A stretch of 64,000 nt of DNA from Rosenbergiella australiborealis (GCF_018494035.1 NZ_JABBFO010000011.1:1-64000); one strand, 5' to 3'. Positions 42,877 through 54,307 are shown, counted from the first letter of the stretch. A program made the numbers and translations. The notes: a model not told the origin generated them from the sequence alone.

Positions 42877-43478
42877 GTCGACAGGCTGAGAATATCGTTT
42901 GGCATCAACATGCTGTCACACCCGAAATGCGCGAATCACTGCATAAACATCGTGGTGCTGTCGTGTGGTTTACTGGGCTATCGGGGTCGGGAAAGTCCAC
43001 CCTATCGGGTGCTGTAGAGCTTGCGCTGCATCAACGAGGGGTTAGCACTTTTTTACTGGACGGAGACAATGTACGACAAGGGTTATGTCGTGACCTTGGG
43101 TTTAGCGATCAAGACCGTAAAGAGAATATTCGTCGCATCAGTGAAGTGGCTAACTTAATGGCCGATGCCGGATTACTGGTACTGACCGCCTTTATTTCAC
43201 CCCATCGCAGTGAGCGGCAGCTCGCTCGAGAACTGATTGGTGAAGAGCGGTTTTTCGAGGTATTTGTCGACACGGCGCCAGAAATTTGTGAAGCCCGAGA
43301 TCCCAAAGGTCTTTACCGTAAGGCGAGAGCCGGTGAGATTAAGGATTTCACCGGCATTGGCTCTGGCTATGAGGCGCCTCTTGCACCTGAGTTACGGGTC
43401 GATGGTGAACAATTCGTTACAAAAGTGAGCGAAGAGATCATCAATCTCCTGCGCGAGCGCGCTATTATCGCTGCTTGA
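42873..43478 (+). CDS. cysC: adenylylsulfate kinase CysC
   Basis: CysC phosphorylates APS to PAPS. Walker A GLSGSGKS at residues 35-42, the FISPHRSER motif with the phosphorylatable serine, and [20 protein letters not shown] for APS binding. Length 201 aa. The window thus carries the complete route from sulfate to sulfide. Confidence 0.97.
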   Translation: MSRQAENIVWHQHAVTPEMRESLHKHRGAVVWFTGLSGSGKSTLSGAVELALHQRGVSTFLLDGDNVRQGLCRDLGFSDQDRKENIRRISEVANLMADAGLLVLTAFISPHRSERQLARELIGEERFFEVFVDTAPEICEARDPKGLYRKARAGEIKDFTGIGSGYEAPLAPELRVDGEQFVTKVSEEIINLLRERAIIAA

Positions 43479-43504
43479 CCCTTATAGGATAAGCTACGAT
43501 TTCT

Positions 43505-43825
43505 ATGCCAGATCTGCCAGACCCAGTCATTAATATGCCTCCCCATACCAAAGAATGGCCCTCAACACTTGTTGCGGGGGGCTGTTTTGGTATATTTGCT
43601 TACTGTCTTTCACTGCTCTCTCCCTTTGTCGCTTTTGGTTCCAGTGTTCTATTTTTTTTCCTCTATACTTGGCCTTTCTTTTTGGCACTCTTACCGGTTG
43701 CCATTTTTTTAGGGATGGCTGTCTCGGTATGGCAACCGCAAAAACTCTTGGTGACCTTTATTCTTACGCTTGTCATCGTCAGCGGCAGTTTTTGGGTACT
43801 GTTTTATATGTTTGTTGGGTGGTAA
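43505..43825 (+). CDS. ygbE: DUF3561 family inner-membrane protein YgbE
   Basis: A 106-aa protein with three predicted membrane segments (FGIFAYCLSLLSPF, then an LFFFLYTWPFFLALLPVAIF-type stretch, then LVTFILTLVIVSGSFW). Position between cysC and ftsB and the length match E. coli YgbE. Function unknown. Confidence 0.9.
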   Translation: MPDLPDPVINMPPHTKEWPSTLVAGGCFGIFAYCLSLLSPFVAFGSSVLFFFLYTWPFFLALLPVAIFLGMAVSVWQPQKLLVTFILTLVIVSGSFWVLFYMFVGW

Positions 43826-43943
43826 TACTGACTAAGCGGGTATTATCAGACTAAAACTTACTATAAAACGCTGACTTGCCGAATGTTACTGTGGAGTCAG
43901 ACGCTAACTTGTGGGAAGATTAGCGAATCTGTCGGGGGGAAGG

Positions 43944-44255
43944 ATGGGAAAACTCACTTTATTGTTACTGATTTTACTGGGATGGTTACAATATTCATTG
44001 TGGCTCGGTAAAAATGGTATCCATGATTACAGTCGCGTCAGCGAGGAAGTTGCACAGCATCAAGAGACGAATGCTAAGTTAAAAGCACGCAACGACCAGC
44101 TATTTGCTGAAATAGACGATCTTAATGGTGGATCTGAAGCCATTGAAGAACGTTCTCGTGACGAACTTGGTATGATCCGTCCAGGTGAAACCTTCTTTCG
44201 CTTAGTGCCTGAACAGAATCGTAACGCCGTCAACACTCCGGCCTCAGGACAATAA
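43944..44255 (+). CDS. ftsB: cell division protein FtsB
   Basis: A bitopic divisome protein that pairs with FtsL and FtsQ. One N-terminal membrane helix (about 4-21) is followed by a coiled coil ([22 protein letters not shown]) and the FtsB tail with [13 protein letters not shown] at 43,944 with GGGAAGG upstream gives 103 aa, equal to E. coli; an upstream in-frame start at 43,911 is ignored. Confidence 0.95.
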   Translation: MGKLTLLLLILLGWLQYSLWLGKNGIHDYSRVSEEVAQHQETNAKLKARNDQLFAEIDDLNGGSEAIEERSRDELGMIRPGETFFRLVPEQNRNAVNTPASGQ

Positions 44256-44270
44256 CAACGACGAAAATCC

Positions 44271-44981
44271 ATGAAGACAACCCTTTCGACTGCGGGAATT
44301 ATTGCTGTAGTTCCTGCCGCTGGTATTGGCAGCCGCATGCAATCATCTTGCCCTAAACAATATCTTTCCATCGGCAGTAAAACTCTTCTCGAACACAGTA
44401 TTGCCGCATTATTCCAACATCCCTTGATTACCAAGGTTATTGTTGCCTTGCATCCTGATGATGACCACTTTACATCCTTACCCATTGCTAATGACCCACG
44501 CATCAGTTATGTCGTTGGCGGAGCAACCCGTGCAGAGTCGGTATTAGCTGGACTCGCGGCGATCGCGCCACAAGCTAGCCAGTGGGTAGTGGTTCATGAT
44601 GCGGCGCGTCCTTGTTTAACCAAGGACGATTTAGCGCGATTATTGGCACTGACCACGCACAGTAAAGTCGGCGGTTTGTTAGCCACGCCGGTCAAAGACA
44701 CCATGAAACGGGCGATTGTTGGGGAGAGTCGTGTCGCGCATAGCGTTGAGCGTGCCGATCTCTGGCATGCCCTGACTCCGCAGCTCTTTCCACTCGAATT
44801 ATTAAGAGAGTGTTTACAACAAGCGCTTTACCAAGGTAAAGCCATCACTGATGAAGCCTCAGCCTTAGAACACTGCGGCTATCATCCAGAATTAGTCGAT
44901 GGTCGGAGTGACAACATAAAAGTCACTCGTCCTGAAGATTTAGCGTTAGCGGAATTCTATCTTTCTCAAAAAAACCAATAG
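44271..44981 (+). CDS. ispD: 2-C-methyl-D-erythritol 4-phosphate cytidylyltransferase IspD
   Basis: Third step of the MEP isoprenoid pathway, coupling CTP to MEP. N-terminal nucleotide-binding loop [10 protein letters not shown] with KQYL just after, and the conserved VHDAARPCL and KDTMK motifs. Length 236 aa; followed by ispF 10 bp later. Confidence 0.97.
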   Translation: MKTTLSTAGIIAVVPAAGIGSRMQSSCPKQYLSIGSKTLLEHSIAALFQHPLITKVIVALHPDDDHFTSLPIANDPRISYVVGGATRAESVLAGLAAIAPQASQWVVVHDAARPCLTKDDLARLLALTTHSKVGGLLATPVKDTMKRAIVGESRVAHSVERADLWHALTPQLFPLELLRECLQQALYQGKAITDEASALEHCGYHPELVDGRSDNIKVTRPEDLALAEFYLSQKNQ

Positions 44982-44991
44982 GGGCATAACG

Positions 44992-45471
44992 ATGCGTATT
45001 GGGCACGGTTTCGATGTTCATGCTTTTGGGGGGGAAGGTCCCCTCATCATTGGTGGGGTGCGTATTCCCTTTCCACAAGGTTTTCTGGCGCATTCTGATG
45101 GTGATGTCGCCCTGCACGCGTTAACCGATGCATTATTAGGGGCTGTTGCACTGGGCGATATTGGAAAACTATTTCCAGACACCGATCCCGCTTTTAAAGG
45201 CGCGGATAGCCGGGGCTTGCTGCGTGAAGCTTGGCGTAGAGTTCAAGAAAAGGGCTATACCATTGGTAATGTCGATGTCACCATCATTGCACAGGCGCCA
45301 AAAATGCTGCCACATATTCCGCAAATGCGAATTAATATCGCGGAGGATCTCGGCTGTCATATGGACGCGGTTAATGTTAAGGCGACCACAACAGAAAAAC
45401 TAGGCTTTACGGGGCGTGGTGAAGGGATTGCCTGTGAAGCGGTGGCATTACTGGTTAAGGTTGAAGGATAA
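44992..45471 (+). CDS. ispF: 2-C-methyl-D-erythritol 2,4-cyclodiphosphate synthase IspF
   Basis: MEP-pathway cyclase. Zinc ligands Asp8 and His10 in GFDVHAF, and His at about 42 in the region with [18 protein letters not shown]-terminal [22 protein letters not shown]. Length 159 aa. Its stop overlaps the truD start by one base. Confidence 0.97.
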   Translation: MRIGHGFDVHAFGGEGPLIIGGVRIPFPQGFLAHSDGDVALHALTDALLGAVALGDIGKLFPDTDPAFKGADSRGLLREAWRRVQEKGYTIGNVDVTIIAQAPKMLPHIPQMRINIAEDLGCHMDAVNVKATTTEKLGFTGRGEGIACEAVALLVKVEG

Positions 45472-46520
45472 TGGAGATAACGCCTCTGCATTGGCTGCTA
45501 GGTAAGCCTAGCGCTACAGGTTTGATTAAACAATCGACCAGCGATTTCCGTGTGATTGAAGATCTTGGCTATACTGCTGATCATCAGGGCGAACATCTAT
45601 TGATTCGCATCCGGAAAACAGGGTGTAATACTCGTTTTGTCGCAGATGCGTTGGCAAAATTTTTGAAAATCCCAGCGCGTGAAGTCAGTTATGCCGGAAT
45701 GAAAGACCGTCATGCGGTGACGGAGCAGACGTTTTGCGCGCGCCTTCCAGGAAAAGAGATGCCCAGTTTTGCGGCATTTGAATTGGAAGGTGTTGAAATT
45801 CTTGAGGTTGCGCGCCATCAACGTAAAGTACGTATCGGCGGTTTAGCCGGAAATTATTTCCAGCTGGTGATTCGCGATATCAGTGATGCACAGAGTGTTG
45901 AGCAGCGTCTAGCACTGATCAGCACACAAGGCGTCCCTAATTACTTCGGTGAACAACGTTTTGGTCGTGATCGCCATAATTTAACGCTTGCTGAACAATG
46001 GGCAGCCGGTGAAATTCGTATCAAAGATCGGGCTAAGCGTAGCTTGCTCCTTTCAGCGATACGCAGCGATATTTTTAATCAAGTGACCAGTGCTCGTATC
46101 GCTGAGCAGTCAACGTTAACCACACTGTGGGTGGGCGATTGTGTGCAGCTGACAGGGCGGGGCAGTTGGTTTATCGTTAGTGATGACGAGTATGACGAGA
46201 CGGTAACCCGGGTTCGTAACGGCGAGTTACGTATTACTGCGCCATTGGTCGGAAAAGGGAATCCGGTAGTCACCGGTAGCGCTGCTGAGTTTGAACAACA
46301 GCATATCGTTAGCCAGCAACCTTTTATCGACTTGCTGATCCGCGAAAAAGTCGATGCCGCTCGGCGCGCAATGTTAGTGTGCCCCCAAGAGATGGCATGG
46401 ACATGGATAGATGAACATACTTTACAAATGAATTTCTGGTTACCAGCGGGCAGTTTCGCAACCAGTGTCGTGAGAGAACTCGTATTACAGGGAGAAATGA
46501 TTGAGGATCCTGCTGAGTAA
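45471..46520 (+). CDS. truD: tRNA pseudouridine(13) synthase TruD
   Basis: TruD modifies U13 of tRNA-Glu. Catalytic aspartate in the motif [11 protein letters not shown] (about residues 76-86), conserved [15 protein letters not shown]. Length 349 aa as in E. coli. The surE start lies inside its 3' end. Confidence 0.96.
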   Translation: MEITPLHWLLGKPSATGLIKQSTSDFRVIEDLGYTADHQGEHLLIRIRKTGCNTRFVADALAKFLKIPAREVSYAGMKDRHAVTEQTFCARLPGKEMPSFAAFELEGVEILEVARHQRKVRIGGLAGNYFQLVIRDISDAQSVEQRLALISTQGVPNYFGEQRFGRDRHNLTLAEQWAAGEIRIKDRAKRSLLLSAIRSDIFNQVTSARIAEQSTLTTLWVGDCVQLTGRGSWFIVSDDEYDETVTRVRNGELRITAPLVGKGNPVVTGSAAEFEQQHIVSQQPFIDLLIREKVDAARRAMLVCPQEMAWTWIDEHTLQMNFWLPAGSFATSVVRELVLQGEMIEDPAE

Positions 46521-47265
46521 TGATGACGGTGTCTTAGCACCAGGTATTCAACGGTTAGCCCAAGCGCTGCGAACGATGGCGACGGATGTCCGTATTATTG
46601 CTCCTGACCGTAATCGTAGTGGGGCGTCCAGTGCCTTAACCTTAGATATGCCATTACGGACATATCACTATGCGAACGGAGATATTGCCGTCCAGCAAGG
46701 CACTCCTACTGATTGCGTTTATCTTGGCGTCAATAGTTTGATGACGCCGGGACCCGATATTGTGATCTCGGGGATTAATGCGGGGCCTAATCTTGGTGAT
46801 GATGTGATCTACTCAGGTACGGTTGCCGCAGCAATAGAAGGGCGTCATTTAGGTCTCCCCGCGCTTGCCGTTTCTTTAAATGGCCATACCCATTATGACA
46901 CTGCGGCAGAGGTCACTTGTCAGATCTTACGCAAATTGAGCACTCACCCATTACGCTTAAGTCCAGTGCTGAATATTAATGTTCCTGATCTGCCTCTCGC
47001 GGATATTCGCGGATGGAAAGTGACACGATGTGGTTATCGACACCCGGCTAATAAGGTGATTACGCAGCAAGATCCTCGAGGTGAAACACTTTATTGGATT
47101 GGCCCACAAGGTCATCCTAACGATGCCGGAGAGGGAACCGATTTTGATGCGGTGGAACGGGGCTATGTTTCTCTCACACCTCTAGGGATTGATTTGACTG
47201 CTTATCATGCAGTATCTCCTTTAACAAAGTGGCTAGGGAATGTTGAGGGTCAAGGCACATGCTGA
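46501..47265 (+). CDS. surE: 5'/3'-nucleotidase SurE
   Basis: A stationary-phase survival nucleotidase and exopolyphosphatase. Metal ligands in the N-terminal SNDDG (Asp8, Asp9), and [22 protein letters not shown] is the family block. The start is TTG at 46,501, giving the canonical [11 protein letters not shown]-terminus, and overlaps truD by 20 bp. Length 254 aa. Confidence 0.95.
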   Translation: MRILLSNDDGVLAPGIQRLAQALRTMATDVRIIAPDRNRSGASSALTLDMPLRTYHYANGDIAVQQGTPTDCVYLGVNSLMTPGPDIVISGINAGPNLGDDVIYSGTVAAAIEGRHLGLPALAVSLNGHTHYDTAAEVTCQILRKLSTHPLRLSPVLNINVPDLPLADIRGWKVTRCGYRHPANKVITQQDPRGETLYWIGPQGHPNDAGEGTDFDAVERGYVSLTPLGIDLTAYHAVSPLTKWLGNVEGQGTC

Positions 47266-47885
47266 GTCGGCGTGTAGAAATGTTGCTCGATTATTTACGT
47301 CAGCATGGTATTGCTGATGAGGCGATACTGCGTGCAATCTCGGTGGTTCCACGTGAAAAATTTGTCGATGAGGCTTTTGAACATAAAGCCTGGGACAACA
47401 ACGCCTTGCCTATCGGTTATGGTCAGACAATTTCGCAACCTTATATGGTGGCAAGAATGACTGAACTGTTAGGGCTGACACCTTTTTCACGAGTGCTTGA
47501 GATAGGGACAGGATCAGGGTATCAAACGGCTATTTTAGCAAATTTAGTAGAGCACGTTTACTCAGTCGAACGGATTAAGGGATTACAGTGGGCAGCTAAG
47601 CGGCGTCTTAAGAACTTAGATTTACATAATGTGTCAACGCGACATGGTGACGGATGGCATGGATGGCGTTCACGAGGGCCATTTGATGCTATTATCGTTA
47701 CCGCAGCATCACCGCAGATCCCGCTTGAGCTGCTTGAACAATTAGCTGATGGTGGTGTGATGGTATTACCGGTCGGTGAAGAACAACAATTTTTACAGCG
47801 CATACAGCGTATAGGTGAAACCTTCACCGATGATATCATTGAACCCGTTCGGTTTGTCCCGTTAATTCCAGGTGATCTGGCGTAA
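47259..47885 (+). CDS. pcm: protein-L-isoaspartate O-methyltransferase Pcm
   Basis: Repairs isoaspartyl residues in aged proteins. SAM-binding motif [16 protein letters not shown] and the substrate motif near [15 protein letters not shown]. Length 208 aa equals E. coli; overlaps surE by 7 bp. Confidence 0.97.
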   Translation: MLSRRVEMLLDYLRQHGIADEAILRAISVVPREKFVDEAFEHKAWDNNALPIGYGQTISQPYMVARMTELLGLTPFSRVLEIGTGSGYQTAILANLVEHVYSVERIKGLQWAAKRRLKNLDLHNVSTRHGDGWHGWRSRGPFDAIIVTAASPQIPLELLEQLADGGVMVLPVGEEQQFLQRIQRIGETFTDDIIEPVRFVPLIPGDLA

Positions 47886-48018
47886 CGTTTTTCCTGACAT
47901 CGTCTCATAGCCTGACTTGGCGTTGCCTGCTACTATCAGACGATAATTTCATTTTGGTATTCTAAAATCTGAGCTTGGATCTCAATACCGATAGCCGTAA
48001 GCCTTTATGGGGGAATGA

Positions 48019-49182
48019 ATGAGCAAAGGAAGCAAAAATTTTAATTATCGCCAGATGGCGCTCGCCTCATTGATTGCTGCCAGCTTGGCAGGATGTAGCA
48101 CTGAGAGTACCGATTCACAGGCACCTATTACCGCCATCGGCGCAAGTGGTGGCGCGCCAAGAGGATCGACCCAGCGTGCTGTATCACAATACCCTTCGAC
48201 GATTGTTCCCAGCACGCCCAGTTCATTGACATCACAACCGATCACGCAGCCTCAACCCGTGACACATGTTCGTTCTGCCCCGGTGACAGAGCAGGCGGTG
48301 ATTAGCCAGCCGGTGAAAGTCCGTAATGGGAAAATCGTCTATAACCGAAATTATGGGAATATTCCTAAGGGTAGTTATAGCGGCAGCACCTACACTGTTA
48401 AGCGCGGTGATACATTATTTTATATCGCATGGATCACTGGGAACGATTTCCGTGATCTTGCACAGAAAAATAATGTTGCCGCACCTTATAGCTTGAATGC
48501 TGGGCAAGTGCTTCAAATTGGGAATGGAGCAGGGCAACCGATAACAGGGCCTAATGAAATTAGTAAAGCCGACAACATTACTCCTAATGAAAATAGTGCA
48601 AATAATGTTCAGAGAACCGTTCCCAAAGAGGTTGCACAACAGCCAATAGTTACGTATTCTGAAGATAATGACGAACAAAGTAGTAATAATACTGTTCAAT
48701 CCAACAGTAAGTTATTACCCGGTAAGACGACTGTATTAGGAAGTGCTGCTGCGCCAATCGTGGCACCAACCTCAGCACCGACGGTCAGCAGTACTACCAG
48801 TTCAACACCGATTACGACGTGGCGTTGGCCGACAAACGGAAAGATTATTGATAGTTTTTCTGCAGCGGAAGGTGGTAATAAGGGAATTGATATTGCCGGT
48901 TCTCGCGGACAACCGGTGGTCTCTACCGCAGCAGGTCGAGTTGTTTATGCAGGTAATGCATTACGCGGTTACGGTAACTTAATCATCATCAAACATAACG
49001 ATGATTATCTCAGCGCCTACGCACACAACGAGACGATGTTGGTGAGAGAGCAGCAGGAAGTCACGGCAGGCCAAAAAATCGCTACGATGGGTAGCACAGG
49101 GACGAGTTCGGTAAGATTACACTTTGAAATTCGTTATAAAGGAAAATCCGTCAATCCGTTGCGTTACTTACCGCAACGATAG
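48019..49182 (+). CDS. nlpD: murein hydrolase activator NlpD
   Basis: An outer-membrane lipoprotein that activates amidase AmiC during division. Lipobox LAGC with Cys26, a Ser/Thr/Pro-rich linker, a LysM domain (about 122-167: [17 protein letters not shown] ... GQVLQIGNG), a second linker and a C-terminal LytM domain (about 270-387). Length 387 aa. In E. coli the main rpoS promoter lies inside nlpD; probably also here. Confidence 0.95.
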   Translation: MSKGSKNFNYRQMALASLIAASLAGCSTESTDSQAPITAIGASGGAPRGSTQRAVSQYPSTIVPSTPSSLTSQPITQPQPVTHVRSAPVTEQAVISQPVKVRNGKIVYNRNYGNIPKGSYSGSTYTVKRGDTLFYIAWITGNDFRDLAQKNNVAAPYSLNAGQVLQIGNGAGQPITGPNEISKADNITPNENSANNVQRTVPKEVAQQPIVTYSEDNDEQSSNNTVQSNSKLLPGKTTVLGSAAAPIVAPTSAPTVSSTTSSTPITTWRWPTNGKIIDSFSAAEGGNKGIDIAGSRGQPVVSTAAGRVVYAGNALRGYGNLIIIKHNDDYLSAYAHNETMLVREQQEVTAGQKIATMGSTGTSSVRLHFEIRYKGKSVNPLRYLPQR

Positions 49183-49225
49183 ATGCAGGGCCTTCTGGCT
49201 CTGCCCAGGACCAGGAGGCATCACA

Positions 49226-50218
49226 ATGAGTCAGAACACGCTGAAAGTTGAAGAGTTACATGACATTGACTATGACGATCATGAGAATGTAGCTTTTGAA
49301 GAGCAGAATGCGACAAGCGATTCAAAAGATGATTATGAGATCTCTAGTGCGGAAGAAGATCTTTTTTCGCCGAATTCCTCCCAACGGGTACTGGACGCGA
49401 CTCAACTCTATTTAGGCGAAATCGGCTTCTCACCGCTGCTTACCGCAGAAGAAGAGATCTATTTCGCACGTCGTGCCCTGAGAGGGGATGTCGCTTCTCG
49501 CCGTAGAATGATCGAAAGTAATCTACGACTGGTCGTTAAGATCTCGCGCCGCTACAATAACCGTGGTTTACCACTTCTCGATCTTATTGAGGAAGGTAAC
49601 TTAGGGCTTATCCGTGCGGTAGAGAAGTTTGACCCAGAGAAAGGCTTCCGTTTCTCAACGTATGCTACGTGGTGGATCCGTCAAACCATTGAGCGTGCGA
49701 TCATGAACCAGACGCGTACCATTCGTCTGCCTATCCATATCGTGAAAGAACTGAATGTGTACTTACGTACCGCTCGTGAGCTGACTCAGGTATTAGACCA
49801 TGAGCCAACGGCGGAAGATATTGCACATAAATTGGATAAGCCAGTCGAGGATGTCAGTCGAATGCTTCGCCTGAACGAACGTATCGCTTCAGTCGATACG
49901 CCAATCGGTGGGGATTCCGAAACCTCACTGCTTGATATGATTTCGGATGACGATGACAATTCGCCAGAATATACCAATCAAGATAACGATATGAAGCAAA
50001 GTATCGTTAAGTGGTTGTATGAACTGAATGCTAAACAGCGTGAAGTGTTAGCGCGCCGTTTCGGTCTATTAGGTTATGAACCCGCTACACTTGAAGATGT
50101 CGGTCAAGAAATTGGCTTAACTCGTGAGCGAGTTCGTCAGATTCAGGTTGAAGGTTTACGCCGTCTACGTGAAATCCTTGAAGATCAAGGCTTAAGTTTA
50201 GATGCTCTGTTTCTGTAG
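49226..50218 (+). CDS. rpoS: RNA polymerase sigma factor RpoS
   Basis: The stationary-phase and general stress sigma factor. Start [11 protein letters not shown] at 49,226 with CAGGAGG upstream gives 330 aa, the E. coli length; a longer frame from 49,124 reads into nlpD. Region 1.2 to 4 are in order, with the region 2 core ([20 protein letters not shown], then [11 protein letters not shown]) and region 4.2 ([19 protein letters not shown]). Appears intact; rpoS is often mutated in laboratory or domesticated strains. Confidence 0.98.
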   Translation: MSQNTLKVEELHDIDYDDHENVAFEEQNATSDSKDDYEISSAEEDLFSPNSSQRVLDATQLYLGEIGFSPLLTAEEEIYFARRALRGDVASRRRMIESNLRLVVKISRRYNNRGLPLLDLIEEGNLGLIRAVEKFDPEKGFRFSTYATWWIRQTIERAIMNQTRTIRLPIHIVKELNVYLRTARELTQVLDHEPTAEDIAHKLDKPVEDVSRMLRLNERIASVDTPIGGDSETSLLDMISDDDDNSPEYTNQDNDMKQSIVKWLYELNAKQREVLARRFGLLGYEPATLEDVGQEIGLTRERVRQIQVEGLRRLREILEDQGLSLDALFL

Positions 50219-50232
50219 TCGCGATTAAAGCG

Positions 50233-50266
50233 AAAAAAGCCATCCAATTTAGATGGCTTTTTTTTT
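50233..50266. terminator. bidirectional terminator between rpoS and mutS
   Basis: Stem AAAAAAGCCATC / GATGGCTTTTTT with loop CAATTTA. The T-run follows in both directions, so it can end rpoS on plus and mutS on minus transcripts; the mutS stop is 9 bp away. Confidence 0.9.
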
Positions 50267-50274
50267 ACCTGAGT

Positions 50275-52830
50275 TTAGAGCAGTGTCTTAAGTCGATAGA
50301 CCCACTCTAATGCTTGGCGTGGGCTGAGGCTATCAGGGTCTAGCGCCTCTAATGCATCAAGGGCGGGCGAAGTCTCTTCCTTCAGAAGTGAAAGTTGATT
50401 CGTGTCGCCTGCTTGGCTAGGGCGCTGGCTGGGCTGGGTTTCCAGTTCACGCAACTTTTGCCGCGCCCGCTTAATCACCTCTTTGGGAACACCTGCTAAG
50501 GCGGCGACCGCCAAGCCATAACTTTTACTTGCCGCGCCCTCGCTAACCGTATGCATGAACGCGATGCTATCGCCATGCTCTCGGGCATCGAGGTGTACGT
50601 TCTCTACGCCTTGGATCTGATCGGGCAGGGCCGTTAACTCAAAGTAGTGGGTGGCAAACAGTGTTAGCGCCTTTAATTGATTCGCTAAATTTTCCGCACA
50701 AGCCCATGCCAGAGAAAGACCATCGTAGGTCGATGTGCCCCGACCGATCTCATCCATTAACACCAAACTATGCTGAGTGGCGTTGTTTAGAATGTTCGCC
50801 GTCTCGGTCATCTCCACCATAAAGGTCGACCGTCCCGAGGCTAAGTCATCGGCCGCGCCAACGCGGGTGAAGATGCGATCGATAGGGCCAATAGTGACGG
50901 CGTCAGCCGGGACGTAGCTCCCCATCCAACTAAGAAGCGCAATCAACGCCGTCTGACGCATATAGGTGCTTTTCCCGCCCATATTCGGCCCTGTGATGAT
51001 TAGCATTCGGCGCTGAGGTTGTAATGACACAGGGTTGGCAATAAACGGTTCTTTTAACACTTGCTCGACGACCGGATGGCGGCCATTGGCGATGGTAATG
51101 CCGGGCTGCTCCGATAAGGTCGGGCAGACATAACGCAAGGTCTCGGCACGTTCTGCCAGGTTTGCTAAGACGTCCAGCTCTGCCAGAGCAGTGGCACTGC
51201 GTTGTAACTCGGCGAGATGTGGCAAGAGTTGGTCGAATAGCTGCTCGTAGAGCATTTTTTCTAAGGCCAGCGCTTTCCCTTTGGAGGTTAATACTTTGTC
51301 TTCGTACTCTTTCAACTCTGGGATGATATAGCGTTCGGCATTTTTCAGCGTTTGGCGGCGCACGTAGTGGATGGGCACTTGATGGCTCTGCCCGCGGCTC
51401 ACCTGAATAAAGTAGCCGTGTATCGCATTATAGCCGACCTTTAAGGTATCGAGTCCTAAGCGCTCGCGCTCACGGATCTCTAAACGATCCAGATAGTCCG
51501 TGGCCCCGGCGGCTAATGCTCGCCATTCGTCCAACTCCGCGTGATAGCCTTCGGCGATCACCCCGCCATCGCGCACCAGTACGGGAGGGGCTTCAACGAC
51601 CGCCTGATCCAGGAGTTCGCGCAGTGCACTAAAGTCGCCGCAGCCTTCAGCGAGTGCGGTCAGCGATGCGCCAGTCGTTTCGGCGAGTAGGGCTTGGATC
51701 TCAGGAAGTTGGTGGAACGCATGACGCATCCGTGCGAGATCACGAGGACGGGCGGTACGCAGCGCCAGCCGGGCGAGAATACGCTCTAAATCACCGACCT
51801 GATGGAGCAATGGCTGCAGCGAGGAAGCGATCGGCTGTAATTCGGCAATCGCCTGCTGACGCGCGGCGATAACCTTGGCATCGCGCAGGGGGGTATGTAA
51901 CCAACGCTTAAGCATCCGACTGCCCATCGGGGTGACGGTACGATCCAGCACCGAGGCCAACGTGTTGTCCGTTCCCCCGGCGAGATTAGAGGTAATCTCT
52001 AAATTTCTACGCGTAGCGGCATCCATGATGATGGTGTCTTGCTGACGCTCCATCGTGATACTCCGCAGATGGGGTAGGGCGGTACGCTGGGTATCTTTCG
52101 CATATTGCAGTAGGCATCCGGCGGCAGGCAGCGCGAGTAAGGCCTGTTCGACCCCAAACCCTTGTAGATCACGAGTTCCGAATTGCAGCGTCAGTTGCTG
52201 GCGAGCCGTCGCAAGATCGAACTCCCACACTGGGCGGCGACGCAACCCACGACGCTGCTCGATCAAGTGAAAAGCCGTGAAGCCTTCCGGGTAGAGCAGT
52301 TCTGCGGGATTAGTGCGTTGTAGCTCTGCTGCGAGCGTTTCTTCGCTCTGTGCCTCGGTAAGCAGAAAACGACCCGAACCGATATCCAGCGTGGCATAGC
52401 CAAACCCTTGTTTGCTCTCGTAGACGGCGGCCAGCAAGTTATCTTGACGTTCGTTTAATAACGCTTCATCGCTAATCGTTCCCGGCGTGACGATACGTAA
52501 TACTTTACGTTCAACCGGGCCTTTACTGAGTGCGGGGTCGCCAACCTGTTCGCAGATCGCGACCGATTCGCCCATCTGCACCAGCTTCGCTAAATAGCCC
52601 TCCACGGCATGATAAGGCACACCCGCCATAGGAATCGGTTGTCCTGCGGAGGAGCCACGCTTGGTTAAGGAGATATCCAGCAGTTGTGACGCCCGGCGAG
52701 CATCATCAAAAAAGAGCTCATAAAAATCCCCCATGCGATAGAACAACAGGATATCCGGATGCTCGGCTTTTAGGCCAAGATACTGCTGCATCATTGGGGT
52801 GTGGGCGCTTAAGTTGTCGTGAGTGGTCAT
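50275..52830 (-). CDS. mutS: DNA mismatch repair protein MutS
   Basis: MutS recognises mismatches. The mismatch-binding motif is [15 protein letters not shown] at about residues 30-44. Walker A is GPNMGGKST, with [14 protein letters not shown] the Walker B/signature region. A helix-turn-helix and C-terminal tail follow. Length 851 aa. The gene is convergent to rpoS. A second, diverged copy of its first codons and upstream DNA lies at 55,961-56,058. Confidence 0.98.
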   Translation of the reverse strand: MTTHDNLSAHTPMMQQYLGLKAEHPDILLFYRMGDFYELFFDDARRASQLLDISLTKRGSSAGQPIPMAGVPYHAVEGYLAKLVQMGESVAICEQVGDPALSKGPVERKVLRIVTPGTISDEALLNERQDNLLAAVYESKQGFGYATLDIGSGRFLLTEAQSEETLAAELQRTNPAELLYPEGFTAFHLIEQRRGLRRRPVWEFDLATARQQLTLQFGTRDLQGFGVEQALLALPAAGCLLQYAKDTQRTALPHLRSITMERQQDTIIMDAATRRNLEITSNLAGGTDNTLASVLDRTVTPMGSRMLKRWLHTPLRDAKVIAARQQAIAELQPIASSLQPLLHQVGDLERILARLALRTARPRDLARMRHAFHQLPEIQALLAETTGASLTALAEGCGDFSALRELLDQAVVEAPPVLVRDGGVIAEGYHAELDEWRALAAGATDYLDRLEIRERERLGLDTLKVGYNAIHGYFIQVSRGQSHQVPIHYVRRQTLKNAERYIIPELKEYEDKVLTSKGKALALEKMLYEQLFDQLLPHLAELQRSATALAELDVLANLAERAETLRYVCPTLSEQPGITIANGRHPVVEQVLKEPFIANPVSLQPQRRMLIITGPNMGGKSTYMRQTALIALLSWMGSYVPADAVTIGPIDRIFTRVGAADDLASGRSTFMVEMTETANILNNATQHSLVLMDEIGRGTSTYDGLSLAWACAENLANQLKALTLFATHYFELTALPDQIQGVENVHLDAREHGDSIAFMHTVSEGAASKSYGLAVAALAGVPKEVIKRARQKLRELETQPSQRPSQAGDTNQLSLLKEETSPALDALEALDPDSLSPRQALEWVYRLKTLL

Positions 52831-52885
52831 TAGCTTGGGTATCCATTTCCGTGGTTTTCAATGTGTCAGTGAATATTATGGTTAT
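52787..52885. repeat. left copy of a 97-99 bp direct repeat (mutS start and upstream region)
   Basis: This copy covers the first codons of mutS, its start codon (52,828-52,830) and about 55 bp of upstream DNA. It matches 55,961-56,058 in the same orientation at most positions, for example the shared blocks GAGTGGTCATTAGCTTGGGT and TGGTTTTCAATGTGTCAGTG. A few substitutions and one or two indels separate them. Confidence 0.92.
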
Positions 52886-53120
52886 TGTTTTTTTCACGTT
52901 GTCGCATTGAAATCATGAAATTATTAATTTGCAGATAAGGTTAAGTGTCACTGGCCGACTTACTACCGGCTAAGAGGTGAGCGCATGTTGCGTGACCTAC
53001 ATCGACATTCATGACTACATGATAACCGAGTCTGTAGGGCAGGAAAACACAGAGGGAAGCGACTTTACTGCAAAATGAGAGAAATGACGAAGATAGGTGG
53101 TAACGATAAGGCTGATCTAG
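52886..53120. other. intergenic DNA inside the repeat-bounded accessory segment
   Basis: No gene is supported. Minus-strand open frames here (52,941-53,198 and 53,117-53,401) have no recognisable domain, no ribosome-binding site and overlap one another. I take them as chance. Confidence 0.5.
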
Positions 53121-53374
53121 GGGAAAGCTTGGGGCGGTGTTTTGCGGGGCAACTTCCCGCAGACTGCTCTCGCTACTGCTCGTCTTAAACTCCACCAATT
53201 AACGCTCCTCCGACGGGAAGGTCGGTGCCCTACGAATGAACTCAAACAAGACAAGTTCCAGCGTACGATTGAAGCTGAATAGGCCAAGCGCACTGAATTG
53301 AAAGTATATGGATTAGTTGAACTGTATCTAAGGATCGAAAAACGAAGGACGGGAAGTTCATTCCCGGTGCACGA
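53121..53374 (+). pseudogene. remnant of a P4-type tyrosine-recombinase integrase
   Basis: In frame from 53,121 the translation reads QTALATARLKLHQLTLLRREG ... NELKQDKFQRTIEAE, then a TAG at 53,280-53,282, then AKRTELKVYGLVELYLRIE. After a frame change the sequence KTKDGKFIPGAR (53,339-53,374) follows. The order (a LATAR-type helix, a basic linker, LVELYL, then DGK-x-IPGAR) is that of the region between the DUF4102 and catalytic domains of integrases of this class. The catalytic domain is missing. Identification is by remembered family pattern only. Confidence 0.45.
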
Positions 53375-53504
53375 TGTTGTGATCTGGTTTATCACCCTCA
53401 TTTCGTTTCATAAAATCAGACTTCTCCCGGAAGAAATTTTTCCCCTATCCTGTCGCGTAGGTGTACGATAAGTGAGCAAATAATTAGAGATTATAAGGTT
53501 ACTG

Positions 53505-53969
53505 ATGGATACAGTAGAAGAGCTAAACGGAACGTACTTCTATGCGGGAAAATCGAATCTAAGTGCTGCCGACCTTCTGTTTATGATTTTTTGTGAGAAT
53601 ACCGCCAGCCAGTTTGGGATCGGCGTTGCTGATTTCGGTGCAGTGGTTGCCTTTGTATCGGGAAGAAACAATTTAGGTACGAGGGGCAAATTTGCCAATA
53701 CGACAAAAGGAACCTCTTACGCTTCAAAGGCTGCACGAGCGGTTTTTAAGAAGAGTAAATTCCCCTTTGGTATCTCGCTTCCGACCTGGTTAGGAGGTTA
53801 CACACTCTGGACGGCTCGACGTGTTATGGTTCGTAATATTGCGCCGTTTGTTGGCCGTTCAATTCCCCTGATTGGTCAAATTATACTTGCTTCTGATGTG
53901 TCGCAAATCACCTACCGCACCATACGCGAGTACAACACCATAGCGCGGGGCAACGATAAGTTATGGTAG
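53505..53969 (+). CDS. uncharacterised protein paired with a DUF1493-like gene
   Basis: A 154-aa protein I cannot assign. Visible features are a N-terminal hydrophobic stretch around LSAADLLFMIFC, then FGIGVADFGAVVAFVSGRN, LGTRGKFANTTKGTSYASKAA and a C-terminal hydrophobic segment GRSIPLIGQIILASDVSQ. This suggests membrane association. It overlaps the next gene by 7 bp, so the two act as a pair. Given the hcp fragment just downstream, an effector or cargo role in type VI secretion is possible, but this is inference from context. Confidence 0.65.
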   Translation: MDTVEELNGTYFYAGKSNLSAADLLFMIFCENTASQFGIGVADFGAVVAFVSGRNNLGTRGKFANTTKGTSYASKAARAVFKKSKFPFGISLPTWLGGYTLWTARRVMVRNIAPFVGRSIPLIGQIILASDVSQITYRTIREYNTIARGNDKLW

Positions 53970-54289
53970 ATAGTATCGAACAGCGCGTTTATGAGCTTGT
54001 ACGGCCTTATGCTGGCACTTATCTGTTCAACGTTAAGCCGGTGAAGCTTACACCTGAAACTGATCTCGATATCGATTTAGGCATTGATGAGCTTGAAGCC
54101 GAAGATCTCATGAATGAATTTTTCGAGAAACTCAACGTTGAGCGCGACAACTTCCAGATAGAAACCTACTTTCCCAATCTCCCTTTTTCATGGAATCCGT
54201 TCAAGAAAACGGAACCCGTACCCGTTCCAGATTTTACTATCGGTATGCTGATCGAGTCAGCTAGAGCCGGGAAATGGTTATACGACTAA
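53963..54289 (+). CDS. DUF1493 family protein, acyl-carrier-protein-like
   Basis: A 108-aa acidic protein matching the DUF1493 pattern. The block LTPETDLDIDLGIDELEAEDLMNEFFEKLNV looks like the helix II region of acyl carrier proteins. The residue where ACP has the phosphopantetheine serine (DSL) is Glu here (DEL), so it should not carry that group. A C-terminal PDFTIGMLIESARAGKW helix follows. The function of the family is unknown; pairing with the upstream gene suggests an immunity or chaperone-like role (inference). Confidence 0.7.
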   Translation: MVDSIEQRVYELVRPYAGTYLFNVKPVKLTPETDLDIDLGIDELEAEDLMNEFFEKLNVERDNFQIETYFPNLPFSWNPFKKTEPVPVPDFTIGMLIESARAGKWLYD

Positions 54290-54307
54290 TAGCAAGGAGC
54301 TTAATAA

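Noticed and set aside
52941-53401. Two overlapping minus-strand frames next to mutS
   Set aside because: They run opposite to the integrase-like plus-strand remnant and show no recognisable motif.
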